From NCBI GenBank assembly GCA_025201375.1, contig JAIWZP010000008.1:248001-312000 (forward strand): DNA of 64,000 bases, written 5' to 3'. Source of the stretch: Gongronella butleri (taxonomy: Eukaryota; Mucoromycota; Mucoromycetes; Mucorales; Cunninghamellaceae). How positions within the stretch are numbered: the stretch's first letter is position 1; every line of letters begins with the position of its first letter. The notes under the pieces were generated by a model. The model was not told the origin of the DNA, ran no database searches, and saw only the letters and a list, made by a program, of their open reading frames with translations. Positions 56,265 through 64,000 of this stretch are shown here, piece after piece. The translations under genes and the position numbers were made by a program.

Positions 56265-58747
56265 AGCAAAACAAAAGGCGTTTTCTTTTCTTTTTCTTTT
56301 TCTTTTTCTTTTTCTTTTTTTTTTTACCTCGAGCTGCGGCAGGTACTTTTGGCGGTTGGTGAGGGCAAGTTTGCCGAGGCACTCGCCAACGACGGAGCGT
56401 GTGCCCTCTTCGTGGTCCTCTGCGCCGCTGGCAAAGAGCAGATCCCAAATTTCGTCGGAAGCCGCGGCGAGGCTGGTGATGGAAGCTTGATAGTCGCAGC
56501 GCGTGATGACCTCCTTGAGCGCGTGCAGCAGCAGGAACCGGCGCTTGGCCTCGGTGTTAATCTGTTGCACCAGGAACGGCAAATACACGGCCATGTTGCC
56601 CACCGTCAAGCTGCCAAGCGCAAACGCCGCCGCAAACTTGACTTCTTCGGACGGCGAGCCAAACAGCTTGAGAACTTGCTCGTGGATCGCGCCTGCGGGG
56701 CTCAAGTCGCTATTTAAAAATCAAAAAAGACGCGTAAATAGACTAGGTCACGCGTTTTTTCATTTTTTCATTTTTTTTTTTTTTTTTTTTGCAAAAACTT
56801 ACACACGGTGGCCGATTTCGCCGAGGGCCATGAGACTAAGGTAGCGTGCGGCATCGGAGACTTGAGGTTTCTGGGAACAGAGAAAGTAAAAAAGAAAAAA
56901 GGTTGAGAAATTTGCGAAATGGAGCGACAGTGCAATGTCATGTGGCGACTTTACGGTCAATTGAGCCTGAAACTCGTGGATGGTGGCAAGTCTGCGCTGC
57001 TCGCTGGTGTGGACGGCGAGGACGGCGATGCACTGTGCGGCGGTGGAGGCGCTCTGCTTGTTTGGCACGGCGGCGCCCGACGCGGTGCCCGACGCGGCCA
57101 CGGTGGGGCCAGTTTGCGCGGGCGGGTGGCGCAGCGTATCGGTCAGGCCGTGAATGAAGATGTCATAGTCGTCAGGGCTGGTGCGGCCGAGGGCAGTGAA
57201 AAGCAGCAAAAGGTGCTTGAGAGACGCTCCCTGCAACAGCGGCGACTGGATCAGCTGGAAAAGCGTGGGCAAAATGATGGTCTTGACGTCGTTCATCGAC
57301 TCGGGGTGCAGCGCAATGATCGACTCGGTCAATTTCAACGCAAGGGGCAGCAAATGCAGGTCCGCGTCCGTCAGCAATGGGCGCACCTCGTTGAGGAACC
57401 GCTGGCAGTGCTCTTGCGAGATCTTGCCGCCGAATCTTTAAGAAAAAAAGGTCAGATTTGTATTTTTCTTTAAAATTCCATTTTTTTTCGCTTTTTTCTT
57501 CGTTTTTCATTTTTGTTTTCATTTCTAATCTCTTTTACCTTTGGACGAGGATGTTGAGGCATTCGAGGGATGCGATGCGGAGTGCGCGATTGCTCTTGCG
57601 CAGGAGGAGTGCAATGTCATCGACGGCTTGGAGGACGGAGTGCTCGAGTTCTGGTGTGGCTGCGAGGGGCGATTGGGAGATGATGGCGAGGGTGCGGACG
57701 CTGATGAGCCTCGTGACCTCGTTTTGCAGCCTGTCGAGGAGGACGGACCAGGCGTGCTGTTGCTGGTCCTGGAGGGCGTCGGGGACCTGGGCGAGGAGGG
57801 CGCCGAGGCACATGATGGATCGCTCTTTGACTTCTTGGTCTGCGTGGTTTGTACCGAGCAATTGGAGGGTGCTGCGGTAGATTTGTTGCAGGGCATCGAG
57901 GTAGACGGGGTCCAGCGGTGTGTGTGTGCCCTCGGGGTTCATGGGGCGCATGACCTTGATGATCTCAATGCAGACCAAGAATGCCTCTGCGACGGTCTTG
58001 TAGTAAGCGTCCTGGAGCATGTGGATGACCACGGGGCACAACGATGGCAAGAAAGGGCGCGTCACGTCGGCATTGTGTGTGCGGAACAACGCGCGCAAAA
58101 AGGCAAGCACTTCGATTTTCAGATTGGACGACAGCGAATGTTGCGTATCGACGTTACTGGCGACCAACGACGTCTCAATGGCCGGCACCAAATGCGCCAA
58201 TTCCTTGTCCAGGCCACCGTGAAGCACCGTGACCACCATGCGCAGCAGTTGGAACCCAACCTGGCGAGTGGCCGTCGATTTGTTGTTGGCAAGTTGCTTG
58301 GCAAGCGATTTGCACAATGCAGGCACTTGTGCCCACAATTGCTGCGACGGCCCATGCTCATTGTCGTCCGACGCCGTGTCCATGGCCACCGTAGTCGCCA
58401 TCGTAGGCTTGAGTGCAGCCTCGTCGCCACATCCAGACACGTCAAACGCCAAATCGTACGCCTTGGTCGTGTTGGATTGGTTCCCTTGTCGGTCCGCGAG
58501 CTGTGAGACACTGGTCTGACCCAAGAGCGCAATAAAAGCACGCAGCACATCCACACGAACAGATTCTTCACGCTCGCTAAACCGCCGGATCAGCGCAGGA
58601 GACACCTTGTCGTACATTTGACCCAAAAGATCCGATCGTGTCTCAATCACAGACGTCAGCAGCCTCGTCGCAGACCGACGCACCTTCCACGACATGTCGT
58701 CGTCATCGTCAGAGTCATCACTAGAGAAAGAAAAAAAAGAAAGATTC

Positions 58748-58838
<91 letters not shown>

Positions 58839-60287
58839 AGTGATTTTACATAATGTCGTCATATTCATCGTCGTCCTCTTGATCGCCATCGTCCATATCC
58901 TCGTCATCATCATCCTCGTCGTCGTCCATGCCACCGAAATTCGGGTCATAGTTGAGGTAGCCGAGGCCAAGGGTGATGATTTGGTCCATGTACGGCGCAA
59001 TGTCTGTCGGACACCGCAGCACAAACGATTCGAGAGTCTGCAGACAAATCTCACGTAGCTCGTCGTCCTCATCCGCCTCCTCCGTGTACGTGTTGATGAT
59101 TGGGATGATCTGGCCCAGATGCTTGCCCAATCGAATGCCGCTGTAACGACTATAAAAAAAGCCATTGAGCCACTTTTTTTTTTATCTTTTTTATCTTTTC
59201 ATTTTTTTTTTTCGTTTACCCAAGTACACCCGTGCATTGGACGAGCGTGCGTAGCTTGTCACCGGACAGCTGCTTATTCTTGAGACCCGTGAGGATAAAG
59301 GTGAGCGTGGTGTCAAAGAGCGCGTCATTGACGTGGGCGACCAGATGACCAAGCGCCATCACCGTGCGCTTGCGGATCGCCGCACGCGCGTGCGAAAGAC
59401 GCGGCAGCAGCGTCGCCTGGATGCTCGCCTGCTGTTCCGCCGTTAATTGCGTGCCAAATCGATTCACCACATCCCCAAGAATGTCCAGCACGTCCAATTG
59501 CGTCTCATAGTCCGCGTCGCCCTAGCAAAAAAAAAAAATAAATAAATAAAAAGAAAAAGAGTCAATAAAAAAAAAGGGCAGACGCGTCAAATTTCCCCTT
59601 TTTATGGCTTTTTTTCTTTTCACTTTCTTTCTTTTTTTTTTTTTTTTTTTTTTTTTACCTTTTCAATGACTTTGAGCAATTCGGGAATAATGGTCGTAGC
59701 GACCAACTGGCCATGCTGGCTGTGCACCTCCAACACGACCGTCTTGAGACCTGGATCATCATAAAAAAAAAAAGGGTAAGAATCAATCATGCAATTAGGT
59801 CCTTGGAGCTTACCAATGCTGGCAATGCCGCGCAATTCGTCATTTTTGCGCTGCGATGTAAACTCGCACAGACGCGTGATAATACTGACAATGAGCTCGT
59901 CCTTGACTTGCTTCACCAAGGGCCCAAGGCTGTAAGAATTCGGGCGTGAGCACGCGTATTATGCCTCGTTTTTTTTTTTTTTTTTGTGTGTATGTGTTTT
60001 CTTACCATTTAACGGCCAAATTCTGCACCTCAGTGTTCTTATCGCCCATGAGCCTGACCACAGCGTCCACAACCTTGGACTCCACGAGCGGCTCACGTGT
60101 AAACGACTGCTTTTGTAGCTCATTCATGAGGTCATTCAGGGCCATGTACCGAAAATCTCGGTCGTTGCTTGCCATCTATACACAAAAACACGTTGACACG
60201 CCATTTTCTTGTACGTTGCACGCGTTTTCAATCTCTACATACCTTTTCCAACAGATTGGCGATCATGTAGGCACTGGAATCCGTCAT
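55022..60287 (-). CDS. CAND1: CAND1 (TIP120) cullin-RING ligase exchange factor
   Basis: HEAT-repeat protein that removes F-box/Skp1 modules from cullin-RBX1 and sets SCF substrate-receptor exchange. Fifteen exons: 60287-60243, 60175-60006, 59929-59814, 59750-59659, 59521-59220, 59149-58850, 58720-57539, 57435-56955, 56870-56803, 56709-56328, 56190-56044, 55961-55845, 55746-55503, 55388-55242, 55155-55022; 1308 aa (human 1230). N-terminus '[12 protein letters not shown]' then '[18 protein letters not shown]'; 'LGPLVKQ'; '[14 protein letters not shown]'; an acidic insert about residues 320-350 before 'DDMSWKVRR'; '[16 protein letters not shown]'; '[20 protein letters not shown]'; '[15 protein letters not shown]'. 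Every join restores family sequence. Intron 6 contains an 86-nt homopolymer. Absent from budding yeast (Lag2 is only distantly related). Confidence 0.96.
58750..58835. repeat. 86-nt poly(A) run (poly(T) in sense) within CAND1 intron 6
   Basis: Uninterrupted A from 58750 to 58835, making up two thirds of a 129-nt intron (58849-58721). It lies between the donor and a CTAG acceptor on the gene's sense strand. Confidence 0.9.
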
Positions 60288-60583
60288 TTTGATGTAATCC
60301 AGGAGGGAAAAAAAACCGAAAAAGAAAGAGAAAGTGGGGCGAGCAATGAAAAAAAAAAAAAAAAAAATCGAGGAGCGGGAACACGCATGCAACTTTCTTT
60401 GTACTTGCGCCCAAATTGAACCTCCGCTTGTGCGCGCTTGCGGCAAGTGTTGGCGAGAACTCAGCCCGCCCGGCCGATATTCCGCCACGCGTCGCACACA
60501 AAATCGCGTATTTTTTTTTTTTTTTTTGGCTTTTTCGCCACGATGCCGATTGCTCTTTTCTAGCTACTTGATTTTTTCTTTCT
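60288..60583. other. 296-bp gap between ZNG1 stop and CAND1 start
   Basis: Holds the CAND1 promoter and ZNG1 3' UTR. A run of 18 A (60,350-60,367) and one of T (60,510-60,527). Nothing else recognised. Confidence 0.45.
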
Positions 60584-61761
60584 TTATTCGAGACAGCGTG
60601 TTCTAGAAGGGTCCAATTGGACCCATTGGACAAACGATGGCAGCAACTTGGCGGCGTGCAGGTTTCGGCCAATGAGCACGACCTTGTTTGTCTTTTTGCC
60701 ACTGTCGTCGTCCGCATTCTTGTCCTTGAACCCTGGCTGGATGTCGTACAGCTCCTGGACGCCCTGGATCACCATGACCTGGTCGGGCTCGCCTGTTGCG
60801 CGCGGTGGCAGGTGCACCATGCCCTTGAGTCGCAGCACCGTCACCTGTTCGTGCGTCGCGCCCTGCGTGGCCACGTCAGGCACACCATGCTCCCACAGCA
60901 GCGTCTGGATCCACGATTCCAGTAGCTCCAGCGACTTTACTGGCTCGTCAAATTCGAGACACACCGTCTGCACATCGTGTGTAAAGTGGTGCGCGTGGCC
61001 CTGCCCGTATTTTTCCCATTTTTCCGTCGCAAGATTGGCATTTTCCGTCGTCTTGACGTCGTACGCCGCAATGTCAAGCACAAAATCAAGGGGAATCCTA
61101 AAAGAGGCCGGTCAGAACGCTTTTTTTTTTTCTTGGCTTTATCGCCTTACTTGGAGCGCGTCGTCTTGGTCAGCTCGGCCACCGCATTGATGTCCTTGAT
61201 GTCCTGCTCCACAGAGGCCAATTGCTCCTCGGACACAAGATCCGTCTTGTTGATGACAATGCGATCCGACATGGCAATCTGTCTAAATCAAAAAAAAATC
61301 GCGTCAATTGTCTTCCTTTTCGTGCCGCCGACGCCTTACTTGACCGCCTCGTTGATCTCGACATCTTGCTTGTTGTCGCCAATATACTATGGAAAATGTG
61401 AGCATATGCGTGTCGCGTTTACCAAAAAAAAAAAAAAGATACAATTTTTTTTTGTACCTCTTGGATGTGTTTGGCATCAACGAGCGTGACAATGCCGTCC
61501 AGATAGATATCACTGCCCAATCCGTCGTCTAGCCAAAACATGGACGCAATGGGCCCCGGGTCTGCAAGCCCACTCGTTTCGAGCAAAATATAATCAAATT
61601 TGCCACGCTTCTTCATCAGATTTTCAATGGCCACCACGCCATTGTCCCTTTTTAAAAATAAAAATCGTGAGCCCACGGGTGGGTGACACAAATGATGTCA
61701 TTGGGCGATGGCACGCGCCGGGGCGCGATCCCCACGGGCACACACAAACACACACGTTTTC

Positions 61762-61797
<36 letters not shown>

Positions 61798-62075
61798 TAC
61801 TTGACGGTGCAGCAGAGACACCCATTGCGCAGCTCCAGCCATTCCTCAAACAGGCTGCCTTCTTGGTTGACAGACAAGGATTTTTCAATGTCGCTCGCTA
61901 AAGGGAAAGAGAAGAACAAGAGCATGAGCATCGTGGTGGGACGCCAATTGGGCGTGTCTAGAGCTAAAAGATCCCTTACTTTCGCCAAATTCATTGAGAA
62001 TTACGGCAATCTTCTTCTCGTGCTTCTCAGTGAGGATATAATTTAAGAGCGTTGTCTTGCCGCTGCCCAAGAAAC

Positions 62076-62110
<35 letters not shown>

Positions 62111-62369
62111 AGAGGGGGGGTCAAAATAAATAATCATGCTGCCCATTGCCCGGCCATGAACACCTTACCTGTGACAATGGTGACGGGGATCTTGCGCTGA
62201 TCGCCTGTGTCGGCCACGTCAGGCGATGTGGAGAGCGGAACAGCCACCTCCGGCTCAGATCTATGCAAAAACAAGGCAAATGTATGAGTATTCACGGCCT
62301 TGAACGTCAAAAAAAATACAGGCGTCCTTACGCTGAAACAAGCTCGGGCACATCGTCAAAGTCGTCCAT
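60584..62369 (-). CDS. ZNG1: ZNG1/CBWD-type COG0523 GTPase (zinc chaperone)
   Basis: GTP-dependent metallochaperone that delivers zinc to methionine aminopeptidase 1. Exons 62369-62332, 62260-62169, 62075-61980, 61897-61801, 61647-61458, 61386-61340, 61282-61151 and 61097-60584 give 401 aa (human CBWD1 is 395). Walker A is 'GFLGSGKTT' (44-52); the metal motif CLCC is at 102-105 ('[12 protein letters not shown]'); '[20 protein letters not shown]' follows; the base-specificity motif NKTD is at about 198-201. The CobW C-terminal domain includes '[14 protein letters not shown]'. The N-terminal 'DDVPELVSA' matches the short PELV docking motif by which ZNG1 binds MetAP1. All introns are GT-AG with consistent phase. 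Confidence 0.95.
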
Positions 62370-62675
62370 GGCGTTTCAAAAAGAAGAAAAAAAAAAAAAC
62401 GAAGAAAAGCGAAAAAGGCCTCAATGCAGATTGCGCTTTCCTAAAAATGTAGCGTCGGGCTGCGAAAAAGAATGACCTCATTGTGCACCCAGAACCCAAA
62501 AACGCGTCGACGAGCAGGGCAAATGCGCCGTTTATGCTGCTTGCTTGTGGGCGCGTCTGGGGAAAGACGCGCGCGCAAAGAAATTGGTATGCATTCGCCA
62601 GCTTTTTATTGACTTTTATTTTAAAAAAAATTCGTGGGCTATGGTACAAAGTGTTGGTTTTGGGTGTTGTCGTCT
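62370..62675. other. 306-bp gap upstream of ZNG1
   Basis: A/T runs near the ZNG1 start (62,384-62,400 on the plus strand) and 3' flank of the COG3-like gene. Nothing else recognised. Confidence 0.4.
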
Positions 62676-63365
62676 TTAGACCATGTCTTCTGGTAGTGGT
62701 GCTACTCTGTGCTGTGCAATGAATTGCGCAATGGCGTCGATTTCCGGCAATGGTGTGGTCAAGGGCTCCATTTTTGCCGCATCGGCTGTCGCTACCGCGT
62801 GATGAAATTGGCGATACTCATCCACGAGATGGACCTGATAAAATAAAATAGAAAAAGGTCAGGGACACTGCACGCATCCCACGTCGCGTGTATCGTAACA
62901 CTTTACATGGATGGGACCCAGCAGGATGTCTTCCATTTTCGCATCGTTGATATACTCGCGCATCTTGGTCTGCACATAGGGCAGGCGCTCGCTGATCGCC
63001 TCCTTGAATTGATCAATTGCCTGCATGACTTGCTCTGAAATAAAATAAAACAGGTGAGCAAAGAAAAAAAATGAAAGAGACGCTAAGGGCGCTTTACGGG
63101 CTGGAATCTGATGCTGTTGGCTCTGGCCGTCATTGTCGGCGGCGCGTCGTGTGGACAACTAGAGAAATAAAAAAAGAGACGAGGCGTGCAAAAGCGTTAA
63201 TGGTAGCCATTGCACGCTAATGGTCGTTTTTACTTTGATAAGGAACGTGCTGAGCGGCTCTGCGATGCTTCGCACCGTGTCGGCTGTGAACTCTTCGCAG
63301 ACGCGCTGAATCTCCAAGTCGATTTCGCGCCGTGTGTCGACGCTGATGCTCACCACCTTGGCCAT
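62676..63365 (-). CDS. C-terminal part of a COG3-like Golgi tethering subunit (5' end missing or beyond the window)
   Basis: Exons 63365-63234, 63158-63098, 63034-62907 and 62834-62676 encode 159 aa from ATG 63365. The content resembles the C-terminus of conserved oligomeric Golgi subunit 3 (Sec34): 'VDTRREIDLEIQRVCEEFTA', then 'VMQAIDQFKEAISERLPYVQ', 'MREYINDAKMEDILLGPIHV' and 'LVDEYRQFHHAV'. COG3 is normally about 800 aa. Either the gene continues rightward, with an acceptor at GGCCAAG (63359-63357) after a T/C tract and a repeat in the intervening intron, or it is a 5'-truncated copy. No upstream coding exon is visible before the repeat at 63,500. Internal splice joins are clean GT-AG. Confidence 0.5.
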
Positions 63366-64000
63366 CGCAAGGAAAAAAAAAGGGGGGAATAGAGGGACGG
63401 AAAGAGAACCGGCTGCCGTTTGCGCACCCTCACACGTCTGACTTTTATTTGACAAAGCAGCTGCCCGCCCAAAAAAATTGCAAAATATCGCGTTTTCATG
63501 TCTTTGGGCACTTGTATAGTACGTGTCAACCGCGCGCGTTCAGTCTGTTTCTTTAACTTATTGCAGCTTCTGCACTACCGTATGACGCCTGGACTGAAAT
63601 ACTGTAGTCAACTCGAGATATGATATTGTACCCGCGCCCGAAAAATATGATATCATAATACACGTAACACATTACACAAAAGGACGATTTTCAAGCCGCA
63701 TTTTGGATTTTTGCACGGAAATAAAGCGTGTGATCTGCTGATCTCTTCATGTTTCAATTTCAATAGACAGAAACTGAAACACACTATCATTTCTATGCTC
63801 AAGGCGTCGCTCTACACTGCACAAAAACGTACAAAATACGTATTTACCTTCTGAACGTCAAAGCGTCCGAAGAGCGTGTTTTTTAAACTTTGGTTCCCTG
63901 CTGTGCCTCCAGAAATTTTTTTACAGCCTGCTTTCCCGCCAATGAAACCTGTATCATCGCACAAACTATAGCTCAGTGTTCAAAACAAACCCGCCCGATT
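63366..64000. repeat. TACTGTA-type sequence and start of another family-A repeat copy, cut by the window edge
   Basis: 63,520-63,670 has TACTGTA/ATGATATC-style words like those around 21.2 and 22.6 kb. From about 63,890 'cctccagaaatttttttaca' and 'gccaatgaaacctg' match the beginning of the repeat copies at 21,345 and 37,385 in the same orientation. Confidence 0.65.

Noticed and set aside
1..64000. tRNA, rRNA or other structured RNA genes
   Set aside because: Both strands were scanned by eye for B-box-like GGTTCGANTCC and rRNA cores without a convincing hit; a covariance-model search would be decisive.

Overview
The window is nuclear DNA of a filamentous, early-diverging fungus, most likely Mucoromycota (genus not assigned). 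Genes are dense and cut by many short introns, usually of the form GTAAAA...T-run...AG. Fungal signatures include a Cdc24 with CH-DH-PH-PB1 order and a Ste11 with SAM, Ras-binding-like and kinase domains. Genes lost from budding yeast are present: CAND1, SMU1, UXT, TMEM97 and a ZNG1-type GTPase. No rRNA, convincing tRNA, CRISPR or prokaryotic feature was seen.

Layout. 0-2 kb: degenerate repeat. 2-5.1 kb (-): CDC24. 5.9-6.6 kb (-): small membrane protein. 7.7-8.2 kb (+): CYSTM protein. 8.2-10.6 kb: degraded repeats. 10.7-11.8 kb (+): acidic orphan protein. 12.2-13.2 kb (+): mRNA cap (guanine-N7) methyltransferase. 13.7-15.2 kb (+): MAP kinase kinase. 16-17.4 kb (-): Stm1/SERBP1-like protein. 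18.7-19.9 kb (-): cold-shock-domain protein. 20-23.9 kb: repeat island. 23.9-24.5 kb (-): TMEM97/EXPERA protein. 24.9-25.7 kb (-): UXT prefoldin. 26.5-28.5 kb (+): HSF-type factor. 30.7-34.6 kb (-): STE11 MAPKKK. 34.8-35.1 kb (+): CENP-W-like histone fold. 35.3-36.1 kb (-): lysine-rich nuclear protein. 36.1-40.4 kb: repeat island with two hairpin transposons. 40.7-42.4 kb (-): ORC2. 42.5-44.7 kb (+): SMU1. 45.8-47.0 kb (-): protein with three helix-turn-helix modules. 47.3-50.6 kb (-): three-PH-domain protein. 52.5-54.1 kb (-): RGS protein. 55.0-60.3 kb (-): CAND1. 60.6-62.4 kb (-): ZNG1/CBWD. 62.7-63.4 kb (-): C-terminal part of COG3. The right edge enters another repeat copy.

Several neighbours belong to one signalling theme: Cdc24 (Cdc42 activator), Ste11, a cell-integrity-like MAPKK, an RGS protein and an HSF-type factor. 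They are not arranged as an operon, and shared regulation is only a hypothesis. Gene models were built by hand: each splice junction was checked for GT-AG (one GC-AG), for frame, and for continuity of the protein family. The most notable non-genic structures are an inverted-repeat transposon family (646 bp and 556 bp copies with about 11-bp flanking direct repeats, one holding a 106-bp near-perfect palindrome) and a long dispersed repeat family present in several colinear, decayed copies.
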